Positions 11,158 through 20,221 are shown, numbered from the stretch's first letter. The stretch is 53,285 bases of DNA from Hyphomicrobiales bacterium (GCA_003963405.1 RXIY01000008.1:1-53285); one strand, 5' to 3'. The notes: generated by a model not told the origin, from the letters alone. Made by a program: numbers and translations.

Positions 11158-11654
11158 CAATGCGGTCTCCCGGCGGCGGGCGCCGCCAGTTCCTTGGTCA
11201 TCGTCGTATTGCCGAGCCATTCGCCGGCGATGGTTACAGTATTGCGGCTTTGCGCGACATAGCCGCGCGCGGCGAAGAAATCGCGCGCCGAGTCCGCGGC
11301 CTCGACCGTCAGCTTTTCCGTTCCACGCGCCGTTGCGAGCTTTTCGATGGCGTCCGCGAGCGCGCCGCCCACACCCTGCCCCGCAAGGTCGGGCCTCACA
11401 TAGAGCATGTCGAACGTCTTGTTGTCCTTCAGCGAGGCAAAGCCCGCGATTTCGCCGCCGACAAGCGCGACAATGGTGAGGGCGCCCGCAAGCCGCGCCG
11501 CGAAAGCCGCTTCGTCATCGGCCGCCGAGGCCCAGGCCTCGCGCTGATCCGCGTCGTAATCCTCGGCCGTCAGCTCGTCCACGCCCGCGCGGAACAAAGC
11601 GGCGAGCGTGGGCGCGTCGGCCGGGAGAAAGGGACGAAGTCCGGGCGCCGCCAT
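11157..11654 (-). CDS. GNAT-family N-acetyltransferase
   Basis: 165 residues with the Gcn5-related fold. An N-terminal helix LPADAPTLAALFRAGV leads to the strand ALVGGEIAGFASL. The acetyl-CoA loop is in LYVRPDLAGQGVGGALADAIEKLA and the C-terminal half has FFAARGYVAQ. The acceptor is unknown; these enzymes acetylate small amines or protein N-termini and side chains. Both junctions are tight: its ATG overlaps the stop of the upstream miniprotein by one base, and its stop overlaps the cimA start the same way. That points to a coupled cysS-miniprotein-GNAT-cimA arrangement. Confidence 0.88.
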   Translation of the reverse strand: MAAPGLRPFLPADAPTLAALFRAGVDELTAEDYDADQREAWASAADDEAAFAARLAGALTIVALVGGEIAGFASLKDNKTFDMLYVRPDLAGQGVGGALADAIEKLATARGTEKLTVEAADSARDFFAARGYVAQSRNTVTIAGEWLGNTTMTKELAAPAAGRPH

Positions 11655-11785
11655 CAGACGACCTCGAAGGCGCGCAGCAGATGCCACGCGGCGAACGCCG
11701 CCAGCGCCAGCACGAAAAGCTTCAAGAGGAGATAGACCGCCCAATGGCGCTTGAACGGCAGCGTTCTCTTCCAGTCGTCGGACAT
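11654..11785 (-). CDS. 43-residue membrane miniprotein
   Basis: A short frame from ATG at 11783-11785 to TGA at 11654-11656. It encodes 43 residues: a polar, basic N-terminus (MSDDWKRTLPFKRHW) and one hydrophobic helix (VYLLLKLFVLALAAFAAWHLL). An AGGGAG ribosome site sits a few bases upstream. Its TGA overlaps the acetyltransferase ATG (TGATG), the same coupling as in the next junction. The start, ribosome site, membrane helix and coupling together argue that it is real. It resembles no family I can name; a single-pass inner-membrane protein with N-in topology is likely. Confidence 0.72.
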   Translation of the reverse strand: MSDDWKRTLPFKRHWAVYLLLKLFVLALAAFAAWHLLRAFEVV

Positions 11786-11802
11786 GGTTTCTCCCTGTCT
11801 TA

Positions 11803-11850
11803 CCCCACCCGTCGCGCTTCGCGGGCTGCGCTCCCCGTAAAGGGGAGGGA
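11803..11850 (+). repeat. Palindromic intergenic repeat, copy 2
   Basis: It starts CCCCACCCGTCGCGCTTCGC and continues into a CTCCCC-GTAAA-GGGGAG hairpin (about 11831-11847). It faces copy 3 in the opposite orientation across about 70 unrelated bases, all within the cysS-miniprotein spacer. Confidence 0.75.
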
Positions 11851-11920
11851 TGAGCCTGCATCGGCGCCGCCAATCATCCCGAAGACCAACTTTTCAGGAA
11901 CAGAGGCAATCTGAGGGCGC

Positions 11921-11971
11921 GACTCCCTCCCCCTCGCGGGGAGGGTGGCCCGCGAAGCGGGTCGGGTGGGG
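11921..11971 (-). repeat. Palindromic intergenic repeat, copy 3
   Basis: Read on the minus strand it begins CCCCACCCGACCCGCTTCGC at 11971 and ends in CCCTCCCC-rich DNA that folds with the neighbouring GGGGAGGG. It is the inverted partner of copy 2 and lies directly after the cysS stop codon. Confidence 0.75.
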
Positions 11972-11981
11972 GCCAGCGCCG

Positions 11982-13376
11982 TCACCGCTTCATCTTCCAC
12001 GTCGTCGTGCCGTCCTTGTTGTCCTTGAGCGCGACGCCGAGGCCTGCGAGTTCGTCACGGATACGGTCGGACTCTGCCCAGTTCTTCGCGGCGCGCGCGG
12101 CAAGGCGCGCGGCGATGAGGCTCTCGACTTTCTCTTTCAGGCCGGGATCTACCGTGACCTCGTTCCATGAAGGATCGAGTATCCCTCCGAGGCCGAGCAA
12201 CTCGATGCAGAACCGCAGCGAGTCGAGCGCGGCGCCGGCGACGAAGCTCTCCGGCTCCGCGTCCGCGACGCTGGCCAAAGCGTGCATTTCCGCTTCGGCT
12301 TTCGAGAAGTTCAGATCGTCCACGAGCGCCTCGATGAACGGAGGATGCTCGTTGCTCGACGCGGCGCGCGCGGCGACGCGCCATTTCTCCAGCGTTTTCT
12401 CCGATTCCTCCAGCGCCTTCGCGGTCCAGTCGATCGGCTGCCGGTAATGCGTGCGCAGCATGGCGAGGCGCAGCACTTCGCCCGGCCATTTGCGGCCGCC
12501 GAATTTTTCCGTGTGCAGCAATTCGTGGATCGTCACGAAATTCCCCAGGCTCTTGGACATCTTCTCGCCCTCGACCTGGAGAAAGCCGTTGTGCATCCAG
12601 TAATTCGCCATCACGTCGCGGCCGAAGGCGCAGCAGCTCTGCGCGATCTCGTTCTCGTGATGCGGAAAAACGAGATCGATGCCGCCGCCGTGAATGTCGA
12701 AGGTCTCGCCCAGATGCGCCCAGGACATCGCCGAGCATTCGATATGCCAGCCCGGACGCCCCCTGCCCCATGGGCTCTCCCAGCCGGGCTCGCTCTCCTT
12801 CGAGGGCTTCCACAGCACGAAATCCATGTCGCCGCGCTTGTAGGGCGCGACATCGACGCGGGCGCCGGCGAGCATCTCGTCGAGGGAGCGGCGCGAGAGG
12901 CGGCCATAGCCGGGCATGGACGGCACGTCGAACAGGACATGCCCATCCGCCGCATAGGCGTGGCCCGCCGCGATCAGCTTCTCGATGATCGCGATCATCT
13001 GCGGGATATGTTCGGTGGCGCGGGGTTGCTCCGTCGGCTCCAGACAGCCGAGCGCGCGCACGTCTTCCTGAAAGACCCTGTTGGTCTCTTCCGTCAGTTC
13101 GCGAATCGTGATTCCGCGCTCGGCGGCGCGGGCGTTGATCTTGTCGTCGACGTCCGTGATGTTGCGGACATAGGCCACATGCGCGGCGCCGTAGACATGC
13201 CGCAGCAGCCGGTAGAGCACGTCGAAGACGATGAGCGGCCGGGCGTTGCCGATATGAGCGAAATCATAGACCGTCGGGCCGCAGACATACATGCGCACAT
13301 TGGACGCGTCGATCGGCTGGAAAGCCTCCTTCGTTCGCGTGAGCGTATTGTAGATCTTGAGCGCAGGCGTCGACAT
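11982..13376 (-). CDS. cysS: Cysteinyl-tRNA synthetase
   Basis: 464 residues, full length, class I. It charges tRNA-Cys. Visible are the zinc ligand Cys32 in VCGPTVYD, the HIGN motif at 41-44, further zinc ligands in WHIECSAM (Cys215) and PHHENE (240-245), KMSKS at 273-277, and the C-terminal DALR/anticodon region. The start ATG at 13376 gives the usual N-terminus. It is the first gene of the minus-strand group leading to cimA, although the 196-base spacer with two repeats after it may separate the transcripts. Confidence 0.97.
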   Translation of the reverse strand: MSTPALKIYNTLTRTKEAFQPIDASNVRMYVCGPTVYDFAHIGNARPLIVFDVLYRLLRHVYGAAHVAYVRNITDVDDKINARAAERGITIRELTEETNRVFQEDVRALGCLEPTEQPRATEHIPQMIAIIEKLIAAGHAYAADGHVLFDVPSMPGYGRLSRRSLDEMLAGARVDVAPYKRGDMDFVLWKPSKESEPGWESPWGRGRPGWHIECSAMSWAHLGETFDIHGGGIDLVFPHHENEIAQSCCAFGRDVMANYWMHNGFLQVEGEKMSKSLGNFVTIHELLHTEKFGGRKWPGEVLRLAMLRTHYRQPIDWTAKALEESEKTLEKWRVAARAASSNEHPPFIEALVDDLNFSKAEAEMHALASVADAEPESFVAGAALDSLRFCIELLGLGGILDPSWNEVTVDPGLKEKVESLIAARLAARAAKNWAESDRIRDELAGLGVALKDNKDGTTTWKMKR

Positions 13377-13681
13377 GCAATCCCCTCGGGCCAGCCTGGC
13401 CGGCCCGTTTCATGTCGTTTGGGGCGTGTTCTCAGCGACGACGTGACGGCTCCGGCCAGCGATGGTCGCTAGCTGATGATGATCCGGCCGCAAATTCGGC
13501 GGGCGAGCGTCAGGTTGAGCCACATGGCGGGACCATGCGCCCGGCGCGCCGCCCCGTCAAGCGCGTTGTGACGGCGCCGCATTCCGGCGGAATCATGGCC
13601 GTTTAACGCATATTTTACCCTGTCCCGCTATCTCTTTTCGACTGCCGCCTCTCCCTCCGGCGGCGCAGAGCGAGCGCCTCA
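13377..13681. other. 305-base intergenic region between cysS and a secreted protein gene
   Basis: This is the divergent promoter region for cysS and the gene at 13682. It includes a one-mismatch CtrA-like sequence (TTAA at 13603, seven bases, TTTA), judged too weak to call. Short open frames here have neither ribosome sites nor family resemblance. I see no RNA gene. Confidence 0.5.
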
Positions 13682-14011
13682 ATGTTCATTCTGTCGTCGA
13701 AGATCGAAAGCTTCCCCTGGTCCCGTATCGCCGCGCCGCTCGTCGCCGGCGCGCTCGCATCGCTGGTTCTGAACGCCAAGGCCGAAGCCGCGCCCGAAAC
13801 TTTCGTCGTCGCGGACGATGGTTACGGCGTCATGGAATGCCTCAGGGACAAGGCCGATTGCGGCCGGATCGTCGCCGACGCCTGGTGCGAATCGCACGGC
13901 CACGGTCCCGCCCAGGCCTATGGCCGCGCCGACGACATGACGGCCGCCATACCGGCCGCGTCGCGCCAGCCGCAAGCGGCCGACGCAATGGTCATCTCCT
14001 GCGCCGACTGA
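13682..14011 (+). CDS. Small secreted Cys-containing protein
   Basis: 109 residues. A hydrophobic signal or anchor occupies about residues 17-37 (RIAAPLVAGALASLVLNAKAEA). The mature part holds four cysteines (C53, C60, C69 and the C in the terminal VISCAD), consistent with two disulfides in the periplasm. I do not recognise a characterised family; similar short proteins are common conserved hypotheticals in Hyphomicrobiales. It is convergent with creA, with five bases between the stop codons. Confidence 0.65.
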   Translation: MFILSSKIESFPWSRIAAPLVAGALASLVLNAKAEAAPETFVVADDGYGVMECLRDKADCGRIVADAWCESHGHGPAQAYGRADDMTAAIPAASRQPQAADAMVISCAD

Positions 14012-14016
14012 ACGGG

Positions 14017-14547
14017 CTACTTCAACCAGTCCTTGCAATGCCCCGGCTCCGAGCCGCCCCAAGGCTGGATCGGAACCGCGGCTGTCGAATTCTCCGGCGA
14101 GCCTTCGATCAGCCTGTCGGAGTAAATCATGTAAATCAGCATGTTGCGCTTCGTGTCGCAGCCGCGCACGATATGCATCTGCTTCCACATGAGCGACCGC
14201 CGCTCGCTGAGCACGAGATCGCCCTGGCTGAATTTCTCGTTTTCCTTGCGAAGCTTGATCGGGCCGTATTGATTGCAGGCGAGCGAAACTTCCGAGGTCT
14301 GCTCCGCCACGCCGAACATGCCGGCGACGCCGCCCTTTTCATGGGCCGTGTAGGCGCAGGCGACGTTTTCGATCAGCGGGTCGTCGACCACATAGGTTGC
14401 GAGCTTGTCATTGGGCGTCAGCAGTTTGAAGTCCGTGGATTTGCGGAAGATCAGGTCCGGTCCTTCCTGCGCCGCGGCCGCCCCGACGCCCAGCGCCGCT
14501 CCCAAGGCAATGGTGAGAAGAGAAAGAATTTTTGAAGAAGACTTCAT
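14017..14547 (-). CDS. creA: CreA-family periplasmic protein
   Basis: 176 residues with a signal peptide (MKSSSKILSLLTIALGAALGVGAAAAQ). The body matches the CreA family: a DDPLIENVACAYTAHEKGG segment, GVAEQTSEVSLACNQYGPI, the SLMWKQMHIVRGCD-type strand, and LIYMIYSDRLIEGSPENSTAAVP near the end. CreA is an exported protein of unknown biochemical role, named from the E. coli cre locus. The start at 14547 is preferred because GGAG lies nine bases upstream; an ATG at 14562 would add five residues. No creBCD genes are nearby. Confidence 0.88.
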   Translation of the reverse strand: MKSSSKILSLLTIALGAALGVGAAAAQEGPDLIFRKSTDFKLLTPNDKLATYVVDDPLIENVACAYTAHEKGGVAGMFGVAEQTSEVSLACNQYGPIKLRKENEKFSQGDLVLSERRSLMWKQMHIVRGCDTKRNMLIYMIYSDRLIEGSPENSTAAVPIQPWGGSEPGHCKDWLK

Positions 14548-14879
14548 CGTGCCGATCTCCATTGGCGTCCGCGCCCGGATATGGGCGTAGACTGGCGCCA
14601 AGGGAAGGGTCGAGCGGAAAAAAGCGCGGCCGTAAGACCGGCGCCCGGCGCCCTCTCGCCTTGTTGAGGACAAGAAACGCTGGAGAATCCCATCCGGTTG
14701 ATCCGCGGCGCGATCAGCGCCAAGAATGGTCAGCGTCGGCGGCGCGGCAAGGCGCGCAGGCGCCCGCCGCCGGGACTCGCATCGTCGAGTGAAGCGGATC
14801 GCGGTTCGCGTGAGACAACAGGAAGCTGGCAGCCCGTCCGATCGCCTCGGACTTAAAAAGGGGCCAGCCGGAGCATTTG

Positions 14880-15992
14880 ATGAGGCCGAACCCGGGGCCA
14901 GGCGCCCTCCGCAAGATTCTCGCCGCCGCGTCCGGCGCCGCCTTATTAGGTGCGCTGACGGCCGCGCCGGCCGCCCGCGCCGAGAGCCCGCACTGTCTCG
15001 ACCTGCGCGGGCAGATCGCCAAGGCGGGCGCCGAAGGCATGGCGGCGCGCTATCGCGCCATGGCCGCCAAGCAACGCACAGAATTCAGCCGCCTCGCGGC
15101 CAAGGGTCAGGCCATGGGCTGCGACCGCCAGACCTTTCTGTTTTTCGGCGATCCGCCGCCGCCCCAGTGCAACGCCATCAACGGGCGTCTGAGCGCCCTG
15201 CGCGGCAGCATTGCGGCCTATGAGCAGGCGGCCGCCGACGACAGCCAGCGTCAGGCGCTGATGGCCCGCTACGAGGTCGAGTGCCGCAATCCCCGCATCG
15301 CCGCCCGCGAGCCCGATCCGGGCAGCTTTTTCGAGGAATTGTTCGGCGTTCGCCCGCCCGATCAGGCGACCGGCCTGCGCGAGGCGCCCATCAATCCGGA
15401 GGACGGGCCGCCGCCGGACGACGAGACTTTCAACCAGGACACGCGGCGGATGGGCGGGCCGATGGCGATCTGCGTCCGCAGCTGCGACGGCGGCTTCTTC
15501 CCCATCACCTACAGCGCGAGACAGTCTCAGCTCGACGACCTCGACGCGCTCTGCAAGGCCATGTGTCCCGGCGCCGAGGCGAAGCTCTACACTCAGTCGC
15601 AGTGGAAGGGCCTCGAGTCGGCGGTCTCGGTCGATGGCGAGTCCTACGCCGACCATCCCAATGCGCGGAAGTTCGAGACGAGCTACGACGCCTCCTGCGG
15701 CTGCAAACCACCCGGAAAGAGCTGGACGGAGGCGCTGGCCGAGGCCGAGGGCATTCTCGCCGAACGCAACAAAAAGGACCAGATGGTGACGGCCGAACAG
15801 GCGGAGCAAATGTCCCGGCCAATCCTCCCCGGCGATCCGCGCGCCAGACAGCCTCTCGGTCCGGCGCAGGCGGCGATTGCCGAGCCCCTCCCCGAACTGC
15901 GCAGCGGGGCCGGCGCGCCGGAGGTGTTCAAGGAGGTCGTCGGCCCGGACGGCGTCAAGCGCCGCGTGCGAGTCGTGGCGCCGATGCTGTAG
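14880..15992 (+). CDS. DUF2865 domain secreted protein
   Basis: 370 residues. A signal peptide ends near ARAES. The mature protein has many cysteines and the block MAICVRSCDGGFFPITYSARQSQLDDLDALCKAMCPGAEAKLYT, which is the hallmark of DUF2865 proteins of Hyphomicrobiales. A second Cys-rich block reads SYDASCGCKPPGKSW. A periplasmic or envelope location is likely; the function is unknown. The ATG at 14880 has CGGAG seven bases upstream; a TTG at 14877 is also possible. It is convergent with cckA across a 16-base spacer. Confidence 0.85.
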   Translation: MRPNPGPGALRKILAAASGAALLGALTAAPAARAESPHCLDLRGQIAKAGAEGMAARYRAMAAKQRTEFSRLAAKGQAMGCDRQTFLFFGDPPPPQCNAINGRLSALRGSIAAYEQAAADDSQRQALMARYEVECRNPRIAAREPDPGSFFEELFGVRPPDQATGLREAPINPEDGPPPDDETFNQDTRRMGGPMAICVRSCDGGFFPITYSARQSQLDDLDALCKAMCPGAEAKLYTQSQWKGLESAVSVDGESYADHPNARKFETSYDASCGCKPPGKSWTEALAEAEGILAERNKKDQMVTAEQAEQMSRPILPGDPRARQPLGPAQAAIAEPLPELRSGAGAPEVFKEVVGPDGVKRRVRVVAPML

Positions 15993-16008
15993 CGCCGCCG
16001 GCGAAATC

Positions 16009-18528
16009 TCAGCTTTGCGCCGGCAGATGCGCCTTCACCGTCTCGACGAGTTGCTTGATCGAGAAGGGCTTGGGCAGGAAACCGAACTCTCCCTCGGGCA
16101 GATTCTTGGCGAAGGCTTCCTCCGCGTAGCCGGACACGAAAATGACTTTGGCCGTCACACCGCGCTTGCGCAGCTCGGCGTACATCGCCGGTCCGTCCAT
16201 CTCCGGCATGACCACGTCTGAAACAATGAGGTCGATCTTGCCGCCGACCTCCTCCACGACCTCCAGCGCCTCGAGGCCGGTAGTCGCTTCGAGGACGGTG
16301 AAGCCGCGGGTCTTGAGAGAACGCGCGCCGATCGAGCGCACGGCGTCCTCGTCCTCGACCAGAAGAATGACGCCCTGCCCGGTGTAATCGCCCTGGGGCT
16401 TGGCCTCCGTCTCCTTCTTCGGCGTCTCCTTTTCCTCGGGGATGTAGCGCGGCAGGAAAATGCGGAAGGTCGTTCCCTTGCCGAGTTCGCTCGTTGCGAA
16501 GATGAAGCCGCCCGACTGCTTGACGATGCCGAAGACGGTTGAAAGACCGAGACCGGTGCCCTTGCCCACTTCCTTGGTCGTAAAAAAGGGCTCGAAGATC
16601 TTTTCGATCACCTCGGGGGGGATGCCCGCGCCATTGTCCTCGACTTCGACCAGCACATAGTCGGCGGGGAGCAGATAGGGTTCATTGAAGCTCGCGCATT
16701 CCGCCTTTGTCACATTGCGGGTGCGGATCTGCATGAGGCCGCCCGACTCCGGCATGGCGTCGCGGGCGTTGGCCAGCAGGTTGATGATGACCTGCTCGAA
16801 CTGCGTGAGATCGGCCTTCACGTACCAGAGGTCGCGGCCGTGCCGCAATTCGAGCTCGTTCTTCTCGCCGACGACGCGCAACAGCAGCAATTGCAGTTCC
16901 GACAGCGCGTCGCCGAGCTGGAGCACCTGCGGCCGCAGCGTCTGACGTCGGGAGAAAGCGAGCAACTGGCGCGTCAGTCCGGCCGCGCGCTCGGCCGTCG
17001 CCTTGATCTGGCGGATGTCCTTGAAGCTCGGGTCGGTCGGCCGATGGCTCGAGAGCAGGAAATCGGAATAGCCGATGATCGCCGTCAACATATTGTTGAA
17101 ATCATGCGCGATGCCGCCCGCGAGCTGGCCGACCGCGTTCATCTTCTGCGACTGGGCGAATTCTTCCTGAAGCTTGCGCTGCTCGCTGGTGTCGAGCGCA
17201 TAGATGGTCGCGCCCTTCTGGCCGCTGTCCTCGGCGGGAGAGACGAAGAAGCGCGCCGAACGCGGGCCGGCGCCCTCCTCGAAGGAGACATTCACGGGCT
17301 TCGCGTCGCCCTTGCCGTCGATTGCATCCTCGATCGCCTTCCGCAGCGCCTCGGCGTCGCGCTCGCCGAGCCCCGCGAGCAGCGACCAACCCTCCCGCGC
17401 CGCGCCCACCTTCAGCGCCCGCGGCAAAAGCTTGGCGAAGGCGGCGTTGGAATCGAGCACGCGGCCCTCGACGTCGAGCGTCGCGATGGCCATGGGCGTC
17501 GAATTGAAGAAACGCGCGAAACGCACTTCAGCGGCGCGCAACCCCTCTTCGGATTTCTCGCCCGCAGCGCGATTGAGCACCAAAGTCCGCGACGCGCCGG
17601 CGGCGCCGTCCTGGCCGAAGGCGACCTGATGCAGCAGCCGCACCGGCAGCGGACGGCCATCGCGGCAGCGCAGATCCAGGTCGATCTGATCGGTGCGCAC
17701 CTCGCCCGGCGCGCCCGACACCGCCGCCAGCAGCGCCGCCCCATTATTGGCCACGATGGAGGCGAGCGTGGCGCCTCCCGAGCCGACCTGAGTGAGATCG
17801 TAGCCGAGCCAGTTGGCAAGCGTCTTGTTCATGTAAGGCACAGCGCCGTCGGGCGCGGCCGAGAAGAAGCCTGCCGGCGCGTGATCGAGAAAGTCGATCG
17901 CGTGCTGCAACTCCTGAAAGACGCCCTCCTGCCGCTGGCGCTCGCCCGTCACATCCGCCACGCGCCACAGCGACGCCCGCGGCCCCGACTGCGGCAGCGG
18001 CCGCACCTGAATGCGGTACCAGCCGACCGGCGCCCCGCCCGTGAGCGGCGGCGAAAGGCGCAACTCCTCGACATGCGGGGTGCCGGCCCGGGCCGCCTGG
18101 GCAAGGCGGTAGATCGCCTCGGAGACCTCAGGCGGCCCGGAGAACAATCGCTCGACAACCTGGAGGCTCGAGGCGTCGCGGGCGCCGCAAAGGTCCATAT
18201 AGGCGTCGTTGGCGTAAGCGATCTGCCTGTCGCCCATGGTGACGAGCAGGCCCTCCGTCGTGGACTCGGCGATGAGCCGGGTGACGTCGTTGCGCGCGAC
18301 GCGGGGCGAGAAATGGATCAGCCCGACCGCATAGGCGAAGAGGAAGAAGACCCCCGCCACCGCGAAGAGGGCGAGCGAGAGCATGACGAGGCGCGGAGCC
18401 ATTGTCGCGGGCGCAAGGAAATAGGCGCCGAGAACGGCGAGAATCGCGAGAGCGAGAGCGAGCACCAGCCAGGCGCTGCCCGGCCGCTCGTTTCGGTCAA
18501 ATGCAGACGACGCCGTCCTGTCGGTCAT
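16009..18528 (-). CDS. cckA: Hybrid sensor histidine kinase CckA
   Basis: 839 residues. Two membrane helices (about 21-40 and 46-72) precede PAS-type regions (about 85-195, 205-320 and 335-450). A HisKA domain with the phospho-acceptor His475 in GGIAHDFNN follows, then an ATPase domain (N587, DNGAG from 631, GKGTGLGLS from 656) and a C-terminal receiver with Asp771 ([13 protein letters not shown]) and Lys820. The H-box and receiver match CckA, which feeds phosphate through ChpT to CtrA and CpdR in the cell-cycle relay. The start at 18528 (MTDRTASS) is preferred over an upstream ATG at 18588, which lacks a ribosome site. It is divergent from a FliO-like gene across a perfect CtrA box. Confidence 0.93.
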   Translation of the reverse strand: MTDRTASSAFDRNERPGSAWLVLALALAILAVLGAYFLAPATMAPRLVMLSLALFAVAGVFFLFAYAVGLIHFSPRVARNDVTRLIAESTTEGLLVTMGDRQIAYANDAYMDLCGARDASSLQVVERLFSGPPEVSEAIYRLAQAARAGTPHVEELRLSPPLTGGAPVGWYRIQVRPLPQSGPRASLWRVADVTGERQRQEGVFQELQHAIDFLDHAPAGFFSAAPDGAVPYMNKTLANWLGYDLTQVGSGGATLASIVANNGAALLAAVSGAPGEVRTDQIDLDLRCRDGRPLPVRLLHQVAFGQDGAAGASRTLVLNRAAGEKSEEGLRAAEVRFARFFNSTPMAIATLDVEGRVLDSNAAFAKLLPRALKVGAAREGWSLLAGLGERDAEALRKAIEDAIDGKGDAKPVNVSFEEGAGPRSARFFVSPAEDSGQKGATIYALDTSEQRKLQEEFAQSQKMNAVGQLAGGIAHDFNNMLTAIIGYSDFLLSSHRPTDPSFKDIRQIKATAERAAGLTRQLLAFSRRQTLRPQVLQLGDALSELQLLLLRVVGEKNELELRHGRDLWYVKADLTQFEQVIINLLANARDAMPESGGLMQIRTRNVTKAECASFNEPYLLPADYVLVEVEDNGAGIPPEVIEKIFEPFFTTKEVGKGTGLGLSTVFGIVKQSGGFIFATSELGKGTTFRIFLPRYIPEEKETPKKETEAKPQGDYTGQGVILLVEDEDAVRSIGARSLKTRGFTVLEATTGLEALEVVEEVGGKIDLIVSDVVMPEMDGPAMYAELRKRGVTAKVIFVSGYAEEAFAKNLPEGEFGFLPKPFSIKQLVETVKAHLPAQS

Positions 18529-18731
18529 ACTGAACGCCCCGGATCCCCGCGCCCGGAGCTTGGCGATCCGGACGATTCGATTCTGCATGCCAGAATATGG
18601 TTAATGAAGGCGATCGTCGAAAAAGCCCGCGCCGCGCTCGATTTGCGAAACCGCGCGGCGCGTGGAATCGGTCGAAAGAATGGCCGCCGGCCGGCAAGAT
18701 GGCAACGACTCATGGGGTATTTCGCGTCAAA

Positions 18732-18746
18732 TTAACCAATGATTAA
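18732..18746. promoter_or_regulatory. Perfect CtrA box between cckA and the FliO-like gene
   Basis: TTAA (18732-18735), CCAATGA, then TTAA (18743-18746), the full TTAA-N7-TTAA consensus. The left half continues as TTAACC, matching the extended half-site. It lies 77 bases before the FliO-like start and about 200 bases before the cckA start. A further TTAA occurs near 18600. The sequence is direct; CtrA control is inferred. Confidence 0.7.
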
Positions 18747-18822
18747 CCTTTTGGCGCAGGGTTGCCAGAAATACTGTTAGATTGGCAACGTAAACGCGCG
18801 TTCGAAGAGAGACCCGCACTTC

Positions 18823-19716
18823 ATGCAAGACAGATTCTCACAGCTGCTCCCAATACTTGGGGCAATCGTGGCGTTCCTCATCGCCGCGCTCCTCGTCCTC
18901 TACATCATCCGTCTGCTCTTCGGGCGCAGAATCCGTTCGGCGAGCGCCAAAAAGGGCCCGCGGCGGCTGGACGTGATCGACGTTTTCGATCTCGATCGCG
19001 AACGTCAGCTCGTCATCGTGCGACGCGACGACACAGAGCATCTGCTGCTGATCGGCGGGCCGAACGACCTTCTCGTCGAAGGCTCGATTTCGCCCTCGGA
19101 GGCGATGGCCGCGCGCACGGTCCGGGAGGCGCGGCCCGCGCAGGCTCCTGCTCCGGCCTGGCCGCCAGGCCCCTCGGTCGAACCAGCGGCGCCCGGCCCC
19201 GCGCCGAAGCCCGCCGCCGTCCCCGGTCCTGGTCCTGGTCCGGCGCCCAAACCCGCCGCCGCCGGCCCGCTCAACCTGCCGCCGGATCTCTTTGCGCCCG
19301 CGCCGAGCAAGCAGCCGGCCCCGCCGGAGCCCGCGCCCGTCCCGCCACCCGCGGCGAGCGCCCCGCCGCCGCCAGCCCCGCCCCCGCCAGCGCCGCCGTT
19401 TCAGCGTCCCGCTGCGCCGCCGCCTCGTCCGGCCGCGCCCCGCCCCGCGACGCCGCCATTCCTCGCCCGGACGCAGCGGATGATCCAGCCCAAGGGGGAC
19501 ACGCCGCCGCCGTCGTCCGCGCCTGCGCCCAGCTCGCCCACAGCAGCCCCGCCCGCGGCCGCGAGACCCCCGGCGCCGCCCGCCGCGCCGCCACCGTCTC
19601 CGCCGGGCCCTCCGGCTCCGGCGGCCGCTCCCCCGCCCGCGCCGGCAGATGTCGATCCGCTGGAGTCGCTGGAAGCGGAAATGGCCCGCCTGCTCGGCCG
19701 CCCCGAGAAGGAATAA
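18823..19716 (+). CDS. fliO: FliO-like membrane protein with long proline/alanine-rich tail
   Basis: 297 residues. A single membrane helix (about residues 10-30, LGAIVAFLIAALLVLYIIRLL) is followed by a small domain at 45-90. That domain, with DVFDLDRERQLVIVRRDDTEHLLLIGGPNDLLVE, resembles the FliO domain of the flagellar export gate. From about residue 100 to 280 the protein is almost entirely Pro and Ala, probably disordered and cytoplasmic, ending in an acidic helix LESLEAEMARLLGR. The usual FliO is far shorter and sits with fliP/fliQ, which are absent here. It may act outside the flagellum, so the name is tentative. A perfect CtrA box lies upstream and a bidirectional terminator follows. 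Confidence 0.6.
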   Translation: MQDRFSQLLPILGAIVAFLIAALLVLYIIRLLFGRRIRSASAKKGPRRLDVIDVFDLDRERQLVIVRRDDTEHLLLIGGPNDLLVEGSISPSEAMAARTVREARPAQAPAPAWPPGPSVEPAAPGPAPKPAAVPGPGPGPAPKPAAAGPLNLPPDLFAPAPSKQPAPPEPAPVPPPAASAPPPPAPPPPAPPFQRPAAPPPRPAAPRPATPPFLARTQRMIQPKGDTPPPSSAPAPSSPTAAPPAAARPPAPPAAPPPSPPGPPAPAAAPPPAPADVDPLESLEAEMARLLGRPEKE

Positions 19717-19757
19717 AAAAGAAAGGGCGTCGCGGTGCTGGCGACGCCCTTTTCTTT
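19717..19757. terminator. Bidirectional Rho-independent terminator between fliO-like and dksA
   Basis: A 13-bp stem (19721-19733, core AGGGCGTCGC) pairs with 19741-19753 around a seven-base loop. A-rich sequence lies on the left and TTTTCTTTC on the right, so it works for both convergent genes. Confidence 0.88.
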
Positions 19758-19782
19758 CTGATTGCTGTAATCGCCGACCCGA

Positions 19783-20199
19783 TCAGTCGTCGCGATAAAC
19801 TTTCTCCCGCCGCTCATGGCGCTCTTGCGCCTCGATCGAGAGCGTCGCGATTGGCCGCGCGTCGAGCCGCTTCAACGAAATGGGCTCCCCCGTCTCTTCG
19901 CAATAGCCATAGGTGCCGTCCTCGAGCCGGCCGAGCGCGGCTTCGATCTTGGCGATAAGCTTTCTCTGGCGGTCGCGGGCGCGCAATTCGATCGCCCGGT
20001 CTGTTTCCGAGGAGGCCCGGTCCGCGAGGTCAGGATGATTTTCGTTTTCGTTCTGGAGCGCCGCGAGCGTCTCGCGGCTTTCGTGCAAAATATCTTCTTT
20101 CCAAGCAAGCAGCTTGCGCCGGAAATATTCCCGCTGCCGGTCGCACATGAAAGGTTCGTCTTCCGACGGTTTGTAGGTCTCGTCCAGATCCACCGTCAT
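19783..20199 (-). CDS. dksA: DksA-type RNA polymerase-binding factor, one-cysteine form
   Basis: 138 residues. DksA enters the RNA polymerase secondary channel and works with ppGpp to adjust transcription, notably of ribosomal RNA promoters. The coiled-coil tip carries the DxxDxA motif (DLADRA, residues 57-62). The C-terminal globular region keeps only Cys100 of the four zinc ligands; the other positions are Thr103, Ser121 and Ala124. Alphaproteobacterial DksA proteins with reduced cysteines are known, so this is a probable zinc-independent fold, not a damaged gene. A short palindrome sits 23 bases upstream of the start. Confidence 0.93.
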   Translation of the reverse strand: MTVDLDETYKPSEDEPFMCDRQREYFRRKLLAWKEDILHESRETLAALQNENENHPDLADRASSETDRAIELRARDRQRKLIAKIEAALGRLEDGTYGYCEETGEPISLKRLDARPIATLSIEAQERHERREKVYRDD

Positions 20200-20221
20200 T
20201 GCCGCTATTCTCCCATGGGGC

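Noticed and set aside
13603..13617. CtrA-like sequence TTAA-N7-TTTA before the secreted-protein gene at 13682
   Set aside because: One mismatch in a half-site; such near matches are expected by chance.
16840..18735. 631-residue plus-strand open frame opposite cckA
   Set aside because: Antisense shadow of cckA codons, no ribosome site and no domain.
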